This document shows positions 26,721 through 35,260 of a stretch of 64,000 bases of DNA, piece by piece (the stretch's first letter is position 1; the number at the start of each line of letters is the position of its first letter). A program made the translations under genes and the position numbers. The notes under the pieces are model-generated. The model saw only the letters and a list, made by a program, of their open reading frames with translations. It was not told where the DNA came from and ran no database searches. Source of the DNA: DATAPD01 sp036265385 (GTDB taxonomy: Bacteria > Acidobacteriota > Terriglobia > Terriglobales > Acidobacteriaceae); contig DATAPD010000032.1 in the NCBI GenBank assembly GCA_036265385.1, forward strand, positions 62,001 through 126,000, given 5' to 3'.

Positions 26721-27518
26721 ATGAATAGGGCGTGCAAGACCGCGCTGCTGGGAATGCTCGTGATGCTCGGCGTTAAATTAGGCTCTCACAGCCAAGAACA
26801 ACCGAAGCAGCAAACTCCAACAAGTATCGAAGCTGGGGTGAAGGATTCGACGCAGACGCCACTCAAAGTCGGCGGTAAAGTATCGGCGCCAAGAATCATC
26901 ACTGCACCCCAACCGGAATACTCAGAAAGCGCCCGAAGTAGGGGTTACGAGGGAGTTTGCGTTCTATGGCTTGTGGTCGGGACAGATGGGAAACCTCACG
27001 ACATTCGGATCGCCCGGTCACTCGGTTTGGGATTGGATGAAAAAGCAATTGAGGCAGTGCAACAGTGGCGATTTGAACCTGCGAAAAGAGACGGGAAGGC
27101 TGTTGCAGTGCAAATCAACGTGGAAGTTAACTTTCACTTACTTGGATCTGACCTGGAAATTACGAACTTGATCAGAAATGCTGAAAGAGGTGATGCCGAG
27201 GCTCAATTTAAAGTCTCGTCATTATTTCTCAAAAGTGACTCACGCCAAGTTCAAGAGCGCGGTTTATCATACCTTACCCGAGCCGCAAATCAGGGTCTCG
27301 CAAAAGCACAGTTCCAACTAGGCGAACGGCTTTTTCATCACGCACCGAACAATGCTCCAGATTATTTGGCGGCCTACGTCTGGTATGCACTCGCTAATAA
27401 CTCCGGCGAAAAGAAGGCTAATAAAGCATTGAAAGAACTTACTTCTAAAATGTCTCCCGAGCAAATCACTGAAGCGCAGACTCGGGTTGCAAACTGGAAG
27501 CCCACTCCCTCAAATTAA
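26721..27518 (+). CDS. Exported TonB C-terminal domain plus Sel1-like repeat protein
   Basis: The product has about 265 residues. A signal peptide (ALLGMLVMLGVKLGSHSQ) is followed by a TonB C-terminal domain (about 50-130: RIITAPQPEYSESARSRGYE, LGLDEKAIEAVQQWRFEPAK). Sel1-like repeats then run from about 145 to 235 (AERGDAEAQFKVSSLFLK, AANQGLAKAQFQLGERLF, LAAYVWYALANNSG). There is no TonB-type membrane anchor beyond the signal peptide, so it is probably a periplasmic protein with TonB fold and not a classical energy transducer. The upstream ATG at 26667 lies in promoter-like sequence; ATG 26721 directly precedes the signal peptide. Confidence 0.75.
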   Translation: MNRACKTALLGMLVMLGVKLGSHSQEQPKQQTPTSIEAGVKDSTQTPLKVGGKVSAPRIITAPQPEYSESARSRGYEGVCVLWLVVGTDGKPHDIRIARSLGLGLDEKAIEAVQQWRFEPAKRDGKAVAVQINVEVNFHLLGSDLEITNLIRNAERGDAEAQFKVSSLFLKSDSRQVQERGLSYLTRAANQGLAKAQFQLGERLFHHAPNNAPDYLAAYVWYALANNSGEKKANKALKELTSKMSPEQITEAQTRVANWKPTPSN

Positions 27519-27620
27519 TCCCGGTGCGGGCTGGTGCCCACGCTGATACCGTGTTGCCGATTGCGCCGTTCGCGCGGATTCGCCACAATACCCTTCAACG
27601 TCTGCGTTCTGGGATCCTTC

Positions 27621-29672
27621 ATGCCGAAATGGTCGAAAGCTCTTTTGTGGATTGCCACCAGCCTCCTCGGGGCGGTGGCGCTAGCCACCATCGCACTTCA
27701 TCGTGGAGAAGCGATCAATGCCATGTGGCTCGTGGTCGCCGCCGTTTGTACGTATGCGATCGGGTATCGGTTTTATAGCAAGTTCATCGCGGCGAAAGTG
27801 CTGGCTCTCGACGCCACTCGCGCTACACCCGCGGAGAGATTGGAAGACGGACGCGATTTCGTACCTACCAACAAGTGGGTGGTCTTCGGACATCACTTTG
27901 CAGCGATCGCCGGACCGGGGCCTCTTGTTGGTCCAGTGCTGGCCGCGCAATTCGGATATCTGCCGGGAACGCTTTGGATTGTGGCAGGGGCTGTTCTCGG
28001 TGGATGCGTGCAGGATTTCGTCATTTTGCTTTTCTCCGTGCGTCGCGACGGAAAATCGTTGACCGAGATGGCCAAGTCGGAAATCGGGAAACTGGGTGGC
28101 TTTGTCGCTTATGTCGCCATAATCACCATCATCATCGTTTTGCTGGGAGCCGTCGCTCTCATCGTGGTCAATGCGCTCAAGGATAGTCCGTGGGGCACGT
28201 TCACCATCGCCATGACCATCCCCATCGCGTTGCTGATGGGCATTTATCTGCGTCGATTTCGTCCCGGAAAAGTGCTGGAAACGTCAGTGATCGGAGTTGT
28301 GCTTGTGCTGCTGGCGATCTGGGAAGGACAGAGTATTGCGCATCATCCAACCTGGGGACCGGCCTTCACTTTAACTGCGCCAACATTGGCGATCTTAATC
28401 ATTGTGTACGGGTATGCGGCCTCTGCCCTTCCCGTCTGGCTTCTGCTCGCGCCACGGGATTACCTCAGCACGTTCGTGAAACTAGGAACCATCGGATTAC
28501 TCGCCATCGGAATCGTTGCACTGCGTCCCACGCTCCACATGCCGCCGCTGACGCGTTTCGTCGATGGAACCGGCCCGGTATTTGCAGGCAAGATTTTTCC
28601 GTTCGCATTCATCACGATCGCTTGTGGCGCCATCAGCGGATTCCATTCGCTGATTTCGAGCGGCACCACGCCCAAGCTCATTCGGCGCGAAACGGAAACG
28701 CGCATGGTTGGCTACGGCTCCATGATGGCGGAGTCGTTGGTTGCGATTATGGCGACAATTGCAGCGTGCGTTCTGCAGCCCGGAGTTTATTTCGCGATTA
28801 ATAGTCCCGCGGGCGTAGTCGGCCAAACGGCTGATGCTGCAGCTGCCACGATCAGCAGTTGGGGATTTCCTATCAGTGCCGCTGATATGCAAGTGCTGGC
28901 CCAGGCAGTCGGAGAAAAGACGCTGTTCAATCGCACAGGTGGAGCGCCTGCGTTCGCTGTTGGCATGGCCCACATCTTCTCGAACTCGCTCGGCGGACAA
29001 GCCGTCATGGCGATCTGGTATCACTTCGCCATCATGTTCGAGGCCCTGTTTATTTTGACGATTCTCGATGCGGGCACGCGCGTGGGCCGCTTCATGTTGC
29101 AGGATGCGCTCGGCCACATCTGGAAGCCGCTCGGGCGCACGAGTTGGTATCCATCGATCCTCACAACGAGCGCCCTCATTGTCGCAGCCTGGGGATATTT
29201 TCTGTGGCAAGGGGTGAAAGATCCGCTCGGCGGGATTAATTCACTGTGGCCACTGTTTGGGATTTCTAATCAACTGCTGGCGACCGTGGCCCTCTGCGTG
29301 GCAACTACCATCATCATCAAGATGGGCCGTGCTCGATACATGGCCGTCACGCTAATACCGCTCGCGTGGCTCGTTTCTGTAACTTTCACGGCGTCGTATC
29401 ACAAGATTTTCGATTCCAATCCACGAATTGGCTTCCTGGCACACGCAGCGCAACTGAGTGCGAAAGCGGCTGGTAATCCCACGTCGGAAGTGTCGCACTT
29501 GATCTTGAATGACCGTCTGGATGCCGCTGTAACAGGTGTGCTCGTCGTAATGGTGGCGCTGATCCTGATTGAATCGGTCACGCTATGGGCGAAAGTTCTA
29601 ACTGGACGCCGACAACTTCATACTCGCGAAACACCGTTCGTGATGACTCGCTGGGTAGAGGAGCGAGGATGA
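27621..29672 (+). CDS. cstA: Carbon starvation protein A (pyruvate/peptide transporter)
   Basis: CstA is a large inner-membrane transporter, linked in enterobacteria to peptide and pyruvate uptake on starvation. The 683-residue product has about 16-18 hydrophobic segments. Typical motifs are AIGYRFYSKFIAAKVLALD, NKWVVFGHHFAAIAGPGPLVG (about 75-95) and GAISGFHSLISSGTTPKLI (about 337-355). Length fits the family (E. coli CstA is 701 residues). The stop overlaps the start of the small YbdD-like gene by four bases (ATGA), the same pairing as in E. coli cstA-ybdD. ATG 27621 matches the family N-terminus; the longer frame from 27534 adds unrelated residues. Confidence 0.95.
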   Translation: MPKWSKALLWIATSLLGAVALATIALHRGEAINAMWLVVAAVCTYAIGYRFYSKFIAAKVLALDATRATPAERLEDGRDFVPTNKWVVFGHHFAAIAGPGPLVGPVLAAQFGYLPGTLWIVAGAVLGGCVQDFVILLFSVRRDGKSLTEMAKSEIGKLGGFVAYVAIITIIIVLLGAVALIVVNALKDSPWGTFTIAMTIPIALLMGIYLRRFRPGKVLETSVIGVVLVLLAIWEGQSIAHHPTWGPAFTLTAPTLAILIIVYGYAASALPVWLLLAPRDYLSTFVKLGTIGLLAIGIVALRPTLHMPPLTRFVDGTGPVFAGKIFPFAFITIACGAISGFHSLISSGTTPKLIRRETETRMVGYGSMMAESLVAIMATIAACVLQPGVYFAINSPAGVVGQTADAAAATISSWGFPISAADMQVLAQAVGEKTLFNRTGGAPAFAVGMAHIFSNSLGGQAVMAIWYHFAIMFEALFILTILDAGTRVGRFMLQDALGHIWKPLGRTSWYPSILTTSALIVAAWGYFLWQGVKDPLGGINSLWPLFGISNQLLATVALCVATTIIIKMGRARYMAVTLIPLAWLVSVTFTASYHKIFDSNPRIGFLAHAAQLSAKAAGNPTSEVSHLILNDRLDAAVTGVLVVMVALILIESVTLWAKVLTGRRQLHTRETPFVMTRWVEERG

Positions 29673-29845
29673 AACTCGTTCGCCAAATCACGAGCACGCT
29701 GCTCGCGACGCTTCGCGAGATATTCGACGAATCGGCTTACGAGCGTTTTCTGGCACGCCACGGCGTCGCGTCTTCGGTTTCGAGCTATGCCCGATTTTGC
29801 CGGGAACGCGAGGCCGCCAAGGCACGTCGTCCTCGGTGTTGCTGA
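29669..29845 (+). CDS. YbdD/YjiX family small protein
   Basis: This 58-residue protein begins within the cstA stop codon (ATGA overlap), after GAGG, so translation is probably coupled. It has the family layout: an N-terminal helix, an ESAYERFLARHG segment, SYARFCREREAAKARR, and the terminal RCC found in E. coli YbdD. The partner of CstA in pyruvate uptake in other bacteria belongs to this family. Its mechanism is not established. Confidence 0.88.
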   Translation: MKLVRQITSTLLATLREIFDESAYERFLARHGVASSVSSYARFCREREAAKARRPRCC

Positions 29846-29866
29846 GATTTCGGAAAAGAGGTGGAT

Positions 29867-30043
29867 CTATGCCTTGTTGTCTTTTTCCGCACCAGTCTCA
29901 GTATCTTTCATCGCGGATTTGAAACCGCGGATGCCATCGCCGAGACCACGGCCGAGTTCTGGCAATTTCTTTGGGCCAAACACGAGAAGGGCAATTCCAA
30001 AAATAACCAGCAGATGCATAGGCTGAAACAATCCTTCGAACAC
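29867..30043 (-). CDS. tatA: Twin-arginine translocase subunit TatA/TatE family
   Basis: TatA oligomers form the pore that moves folded Tat substrates across the inner membrane. The 58-residue product has one membrane helix (HLLVIFGIALLVFG) and the hallmark hinge and amphipathic helix GPKKLPELGRGLGDGIRGF, then a short charged tail. I place the start at GTG 30043, four bases after GGAGG; an upstream TTG at 30061 is possible. It lies 87 bases downstream of a gene for a Tat-exported ferritin-like protein on the same strand. Confidence 0.9.
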   Translation of the reverse strand: MFEGLFQPMHLLVIFGIALLVFGPKKLPELGRGLGDGIRGFKSAMKDTETGAEKDNKA

Positions 30044-30130
30044 AAATCCTCCATGGCGCAATGCGCATTTGAATAACGGGCACCGAGTACCGCGATGGCC
30101 TGAGTGCCCGCCTTCAGAATTGAATATTTG

Positions 30131-31330
30131 TTAACTGTGACGACGGGCTGCGTCAGCTTCCCGCGCGAGTTCATTCAGGAAATCGAAGAAGTCCGGAGAT
30201 TGGCCTTTAAACAGTCCGCTGTCGACAAATCCTTTCAGGGCCGCGGCAGCAGCGCCTTCCGTTTTCGTTGGACGAATGATTGAACATACCGGGAAATTTG
30301 TGCTCAAAAACGTGGTTGGCTCCGGCATGATCAGGTTGGTCTGAAAGTTTTCGCCGCCGAGCGGAGGAGAATTCAGATCCGGAAATGTCACCTTAACCCC
30401 GGTCACCGGATCCACAATCCCGCTTAAGGGAGGTGCGTTGCCAGCTTTGTCCTGCCAAGTTTGGAAATGCATGATCTCAGTTCCGCCGATGCTGAGCAGG
30501 ATGCGCAGCACTTCCACGTTGTTCGCACGTTGCGCAAGCGACGGATACATGCTCGACCCGCCCTGCTCGATGGTTGCGAAATGGAATCCGGCGGTATTCG
30601 CGATCGCCTGAGTGAAATCGGAAATTCCGTTCGGCTTTGATCCATCGGGCTGCACATCATCGTCGGTTCGTGGAATTGCCGTGTGTTCTCCTACGACCAG
30701 CGTCGGGATGGCCTGGCGAAAGGTGTCGCCGAGGTCGGGATTCTTGTGCCGTGCGCGGTAGCGCGTGTACCACGTGGTATCGACCGCGAGCTGCATGAGA
30801 TTCGTAAGACGTCCGATCTGGCGTGCACCCGTTGCTCGGCTGCTTGGCAGGGTACGGAATCGGTTCAGGTTCACCGGCTCTGCACCTTTCGCAATCAGAT
30901 AAGCATTGATGAACTTTTCGTGAGTTTTCTCATCTTCAGTGTTGTCATGGATGTACTGGTCCATGTCTTCGTCGAGCTGGCCCACGGCGAGAGTGAAGAG
31001 CGGGTTGCCACCGGTGAGGCCGGGCAGTTCTTTGTCTTGTGTGCCGGCCAGTTCCGTATATTGCAACCAGAGATCGGTTTCAATGATCTCGGCAGCACAG
31101 GCGAAGCGCAGCAGTGCTGCATCACCTTTCGAGATGGGAGCGCTCGACATTTCAGCTAACAGATCGGCCGAAAGAATGCCGCCTGCGGCAATCGCAGCGC
31201 CGAGAGTTCCGGCGCCTTTGAGAAATGAGCGCCGGTTCACCGCGCGTGATTCCGGGGTTTCGAGGGTCTCTTCCGCTGACGCTTGATTTGCGCCAGCGGC
31301 TGCAAGAAGGGGGCGATCTTCTGCGTGCAT
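30131..31330 (-). CDS. Tat-exported ferritin-like domain protein
   Basis: The 399-residue protein has a twin-arginine signal after an N-terminal extension: NRRSFLKGAGTLGAAIAAGG near residues 32-51. The mature region is alpha-helical with repeated E/H-rich segments (ACAAEIIETDLWLQYTELAG, DNTEDEKTHEKFINAYL, EVLRILLSIGGTEIMHFQTW) typical of ferritin-like fold proteins with a dimetal site. Similar proteins are common in Acidobacteriota, but their function is unknown to me. GGAG lies five bases before the ATG. The downstream tatA gene makes this look like a dedicated export unit. Confidence 0.8.
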   Translation of the reverse strand: MHAEDRPLLAAAGANQASAEETLETPESRAVNRRSFLKGAGTLGAAIAAGGILSADLLAEMSSAPISKGDAALLRFACAAEIIETDLWLQYTELAGTQDKELPGLTGGNPLFTLAVGQLDEDMDQYIHDNTEDEKTHEKFINAYLIAKGAEPVNLNRFRTLPSSRATGARQIGRLTNLMQLAVDTTWYTRYRARHKNPDLGDTFRQAIPTLVVGEHTAIPRTDDDVQPDGSKPNGISDFTQAIANTAGFHFATIEQGGSSMYPSLAQRANNVEVLRILLSIGGTEIMHFQTWQDKAGNAPPLSGIVDPVTGVKVTFPDLNSPPLGGENFQTNLIMPEPTTFLSTNFPVCSIIRPTKTEGAAAAALKGFVDSGLFKGQSPDFFDFLNELAREADAARRHS

Positions 31331-31497
31331 ATGAACTCCATTCTGATGTGCGGCGGTGGATCCGCCTTTGAGTCCAAGTTAGGCGCGGCGCATCGCACCC
31401 GTGTCACAAAGCGGTAACGTGAATGTAATAAGTTTGTTTCTGGTTGAAGGGCGCACCAGATGGATGTGCTTGCTGTGTGCGGTACACTCAAAGTGGA

Positions 31498-31995
31498 ATG
31501 CGCGTCCTCGGAATCGACTGCGGCACGGAGTACACGGGCTATGGCGTTGTCGATCTGAAGCCAGATGGCGGCCTGAGATGTCTTTGTTGCGGCGCGATCA
31601 AACTTTCACCGCGTGAACCACTCCCGACACGGCTTTCGCAAATCTTTGATCGCCTGTCAGAGTTGATCGCGAAACATCAACCGAACCAGGTCGCCATTGA
31701 AGATGTGTTTTACGCAGTGAATGCGAAATCAGCGCTTAAACTCGGACAAGTACGCGGCGTTGCCATGCTGGCAGCTGCAACAGCGAAGCTCGAGGTCGCA
31801 GAATATTCGCCACTCTCCATCAAGTCTTCGGTTGTTGGATACGGCAGGGCAGAAAAGCAACAAGTGCAACACATGGTCATGCGGCTGCTTGATTTGGCTG
31901 AAATACCCGAGCCTCCGGATGCGGCGGATGCTCTGGCGATTGCTATCTGTCATCTGCACACAGCGGCGACCCTGGCGCGGCAAGCTGCGAACTGA
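31498..31995 (+). CDS. ruvC: Holliday junction resolvase RuvC
   Basis: RuvC cuts four-way junctions made by RuvAB during recombination. The product has 165 residues. The catalytic acidic residues fall in LGIDCGTEYTGYGVV (Asp7), QVAIEDVFYAVNAKSALKLG (Glu near 65) and DAADALAIAICHLH (two Asp near 138-141). QVRGVAMLAA and GRAEKQQVQHMV are also family-typical. The ATG at 31498 gives the canonical MRVLGIDCG start. No ruvA or ruvB lies in the window. Confidence 0.95.
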   Translation: MRVLGIDCGTEYTGYGVVDLKPDGGLRCLCCGAIKLSPREPLPTRLSQIFDRLSELIAKHQPNQVAIEDVFYAVNAKSALKLGQVRGVAMLAAATAKLEVAEYSPLSIKSSVVGYGRAEKQQVQHMVMRLLDLAEIPEPPDAADALAIAICHLHTAATLARQAAN

Positions 31996-32055
31996 ACCTT
32001 CGGTCTTGGCCGACGTTCTCCCGTAAACGCTTTATCGAATCGAAGACTTGTTAAG

Positions 32056-33189
32056 TTATCGGTTCATGACCCACCCGATCACCGCCGCGCCCAACACAAG
32101 CCACGCGGAGTTGATGCGGAACCGGATCAGCGCCACAGCGCTGGCGATAGCCATGATTGCTGTGGGGATGTCGACGAGTGCAGCCTTTCCCAATTCCCAA
32201 GTCACCCCAATCATGAGTGCCAGTGATCCGGCGACGACGCCGTCAAGAAACGCAGAAGCCGTGGTGGACCGACGGATGCGCGGCAGCAGCGGACCGCTCA
32301 TCGCTACGAGGAAAAATCCTGGTAGGAAAATGCCTATCGTTGCAACAACGGCGCCTTTGATTCCACCCACTAAGTAGCCAATGAATGTTGCCGTCGTAAA
32401 CACCGGGCCTGGAGTGACTTGCCCGACCGCGACCGCATCCAGTAATTGGTGCTCGTTCAGCCAATGAAGATTGGTGACGAAATCGTCGCGCAGAAATACC
32501 AGCAGCACGTAGCCGCTTCCGAACAAGACGCTCCCGATCTTCAGAAACGTGAGAAACAGGCGGGCGATACTGAACGGAATCTGGTCCGCGACTGTAGGAG
32601 AGGCAGGCAAGAGCGTGGCGAACCACGCGATGAAGGAATGAGTCGAGCCGCCCCGAAACAATGGAACAACGAGAGCCGCAATTCCCGCGACCAGCAGAAT
32701 CAATAGCGGAGGGACATCGAGGAAGTAGGCAAGCAGGCACGCTATTGCGATCATGGCTAGCCAAGCTGTCCGGATCGCTGACTTCCGCAACATCCACAAT
32801 GCTTGCGCGACGACTGCGATCACGACCGGCTTTACGGCGTAGAGGACGCGAGCCACGCTGGGCAGCGATCCGAAGCGCACGTAGACGGCTGCGAGGCAAC
32901 AGAGGATGATTGCCGCCGGAAGAATAAAACAACATCCTGCAACGACGAGGCCTCTCCATCCGCGCTTCTGAAAACCGATGTAAATCGCCAACTCGGTGGA
33001 ACTGGGCCCGGGAATAAGGTTGGCAGCGGCCAATCGGTCGAGAAATTCCTGGTGACTAATCCAGTGACGGCGGCGAACGAACTGCTCCTCCATCATTGCG
33101 ATGTGGGCCGCTGGGCCGCCGAAAGCAATCGTTCCGAGTTTTAAAAACGCGAGCGCCAACTCTGGCAGAGACGGTCGCTCAGAGTTCAT
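32056..33189 (-). CDS. chrA: Chromate transporter, CHR family, two-domain type
   Basis: This 377-residue inner-membrane protein consists of two homologous halves. The first half has FLKLGTIAFGGPAAHIAMME and ANLIPGPSSTELAIYIGF; the second repeats the pattern with FLKIGSVLFGSGYVLLVFL and VGQVTPGPVFTTATFIGYLVG. The FGG/FGSG and PGP motifs are those of ChrA, which exports chromate in resistant bacteria. Many family members have other or unknown substrates, so chromate resistance is an inference. It starts 14 bases after the hemerythrin gene and is likely cotranscribed with it. Confidence 0.88.
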   Translation of the reverse strand: MNSERPSLPELALAFLKLGTIAFGGPAAHIAMMEEQFVRRRHWISHQEFLDRLAAANLIPGPSSTELAIYIGFQKRGWRGLVVAGCCFILPAAIILCCLAAVYVRFGSLPSVARVLYAVKPVVIAVVAQALWMLRKSAIRTAWLAMIAIACLLAYFLDVPPLLILLVAGIAALVVPLFRGGSTHSFIAWFATLLPASPTVADQIPFSIARLFLTFLKIGSVLFGSGYVLLVFLRDDFVTNLHWLNEHQLLDAVAVGQVTPGPVFTTATFIGYLVGGIKGAVVATIGIFLPGFFLVAMSGPLLPRIRRSTTASAFLDGVVAGSLALMIGVTWELGKAALVDIPTAIMAIASAVALIRFRINSAWLVLGAAVIGWVMNR

Positions 33190-33203
33190 CGATGGAATCT
33201 CAT

Positions 33204-33920
33204 TTACGGTTTGGGTGGCGGTGCTGGTGTGAATTGCGCAAGGTCGGTCAATCCTAGTGACCCTTCGATGGTCGTCATGGTTTGTTCCGCGTCCTCGAAT
33301 CCATCTTTGCCGAACATGCGGTGCTCGATGTCTTCAAACTGATCGGAGAGTTCATCGAGCTGTTTGTTCGTGAAGTTTTTCTTCCAGGAAGGAAAGATGA
33401 TCGTATCCTCGCGCGCCGCGTGGTTTTCATACATGCGAACAAAACTCTCGAAAACTTTGGCCAAGGGTTCGGCATGGGCCGCACTGACTTTACCGTTATT
33501 CGTTACAGAGAGGATGTAGTCCGTAATCTCGCGTCCGCGCGCATGTTGGGCGGTCAGAACATCAGCATAGTGCGCTAAATCTTTGTTCATTTTACGCACG
33601 GTGGGAAAGATGTGTTGTTCTTCCAGCATTTTCTCGTGGTAGTCCTCGCCAAAAGTGCGGAACAGCTGTGCAGTCCGGTGTAACGCGCCGCCATCTACTG
33701 AGGCTGCATTGCCGCGCAGTTTGGGGACCGTCTCAGCATAAACGAGCAATGCGCGGCGAATCACGCCGTGCTCCCGCATGAGGTCTTCGGTCGCGGTAAC
33801 TTCAGGCTCGTCTGGTTTCTTGTTCTCATCCGATCCCCAACTAAGAACGGACGCGGCTGCGATGGAACTAGCGATCAATGATTGTTGAAGGAGTTTGCGG
33901 CGACTGGAGCTTTGGGTCAT
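33204..33920 (-). CDS. Exported hemerythrin-domain protein
   Basis: The 238-residue protein starts with a Tat-like leader (SSRRKLLQQSLIASSIAAAS). The hemerythrin HHE domain follows, with His/Glu ligands in LMREHGVIRRALLVYAE, FGEDYHEKMLEEQHIFPTV, LTAQHARGREITDYI and MYENHAAREDTIIFPSW. Such domains bind a di-iron centre and O2 or handle oxidative or nitrosative stress. GGAGG lies four bases before the ATG. The downstream chrA suggests a shared stress-response transcript, though any link to metal or oxidant defence is inference. Confidence 0.88.
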   Translation of the reverse strand: MTQSSSRRKLLQQSLIASSIAAASVLSWGSDENKKPDEPEVTATEDLMREHGVIRRALLVYAETVPKLRGNAASVDGGALHRTAQLFRTFGEDYHEKMLEEQHIFPTVRKMNKDLAHYADVLTAQHARGREITDYILSVTNNGKVSAAHAEPLAKVFESFVRMYENHAAREDTIIFPSWKKNFTNKQLDELSDQFEDIEHRMFGKDGFEDAEQTMTTIEGSLGLTDLAQFTPAPPPKP

Positions 33921-34066
33921 AGGGCCTCCGGGCGTGTTTAGGTCTCAGATGCAGCATAGGTCTTTTCCGTACGTCTTTTTGAGCGGTTCGAGGAAGCAAA
34001 GTTCGAGAAGTGAATATTCGCGCAGTTTGCGGACTTTGAGGTAGGCTTTGATCTCTGGAGAAGCCA

Positions 34067-35212
34067 GTGAGATTTGTACGAACTAGAAACCAGACGCTGA
34101 TCGCGATCGCGTTGATGTTGATTACAGTTCTCGGCATTGAACCTACTCTTGCTGCTCAACAGTTCTCAACCGAAAAACGCACGCAGATCGAAGCCGCCGT
34201 GTCGAAGTTCATGGCTACGTCTCATGCGCCTGGGGTGTCGGTTGCCGTCGTCGAGAATGGCGCTCTCGCGTGGTCCACAGGGTTTGGTATGGCGGACCTG
34301 GAAAATTCTGTGCCCGCTACCGAGCACACGCTGTATCGGCTGGCCTCGATCTCAAAATCTCTGACCGCGATTGGCGCAATGCAACTGGTTGAGCACGGCA
34401 AACTCGATCTGGATGCGTCGGTGCAGAAGTACTGCCCTGCTTTTCCGCAGAAGGACATCACGATAACAACGCGCGAGGTGCTTGGACATCTCGGAGGCAT
34501 ACGCCACTATCGCGAAGGTCCGAACGACCTTGAAATCGGGAACACGAAGCACTTCGACAAGCCCATCGAAGCAGGTCTGAACTTTTTCAAAGACGATCCC
34601 TTGGTTGCGAAGCCCGGAACGGAGTTTCATTACTCAACTCAAGGATTCACGCTGGTGGGTTGTGTCATGGAAGGTGCATCCGGGAAGAGCTACGTGGACT
34701 ACATGCGCGAGCAAGTTTTCAGTCCCGCCGAGATGGCCGTCACGCAACCTGATCAACGGTTCTCGATCATTCCGTACCGCACGCGCTTTTATCAGCTGAA
34801 CAAGTCTGGCACCGTTGAAAACGCTGATTTCCTCGATTCCAGTTACAAGATTCCCGGCGGAGGTTTCATTTCATCGGTCGAAGATATGGCGCGTCTTGAA
34901 GTCGCCATACTGCATGACAAGTTGATTCGCCGTCCAACACGCGACCTGCTGTGGACACCCTTGAAGCCATCAAATGGCGGCGAAGACAACTACGGCTTGG
35001 GATGGGACACGGGGAAAGTCGACAGCGTGTTCTATGCCGGCCACAATGGCGGACAGCAAGGGACGAGTACTGCGTTCCGTATCGCTCCCGCACAGCAGGC
35101 CGGAGTGGTTGTGCTGACGAATCTGGAAGGAGCGGATGCCGGCGGACTGGCGATGGACATCCTGAAGATAATGACAAACACTTCCACGGAGTCTCCCTCA
35201 AGTCAGCCCTGA
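34067..35212 (+). CDS. Exported serine hydrolase, beta-lactamase/class C-like (PF00144)
   Basis: The 381-residue protein begins with GTG after GGAG. It has a signal peptide (LIAIALMLITVLGIEPTLAA). The SxxK nucleophile motif is LASISKSLT (Ser94, Lys97). The second motif is FHYSTQGF, a Y-S-T version as in LACTB-like proteins, where true class C enzymes have Y-x-N. A third HNGGQQGTST motif lies near residue 325. It is probably a periplasmic peptidase or esterase acting on D-amino-acid peptides or other esters. Resistance to beta-lactams should not be assumed. Confidence 0.88.
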   Translation: MRFVRTRNQTLIAIALMLITVLGIEPTLAAQQFSTEKRTQIEAAVSKFMATSHAPGVSVAVVENGALAWSTGFGMADLENSVPATEHTLYRLASISKSLTAIGAMQLVEHGKLDLDASVQKYCPAFPQKDITITTREVLGHLGGIRHYREGPNDLEIGNTKHFDKPIEAGLNFFKDDPLVAKPGTEFHYSTQGFTLVGCVMEGASGKSYVDYMREQVFSPAEMAVTQPDQRFSIIPYRTRFYQLNKSGTVENADFLDSSYKIPGGGFISSVEDMARLEVAILHDKLIRRPTRDLLWTPLKPSNGGEDNYGLGWDTGKVDSVFYAGHNGGQQGTSTAFRIAPAQQAGVVVLTNLEGADAGGLAMDILKIMTNTSTESPSSQP

Positions 35213-35260
35213 AGGTCCGCCAGTTTACAACCTCCGCCTCTTTCACGTACCCTCTCGCGC

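Noticed and set aside
34067..35212. Antibiotic-resistance beta-lactamase
   Set aside because: The SxxK motif is present, but the second motif is Y-S-T as in LACTB-like hydrolases, not Y-x-N. Resistance cannot be claimed.
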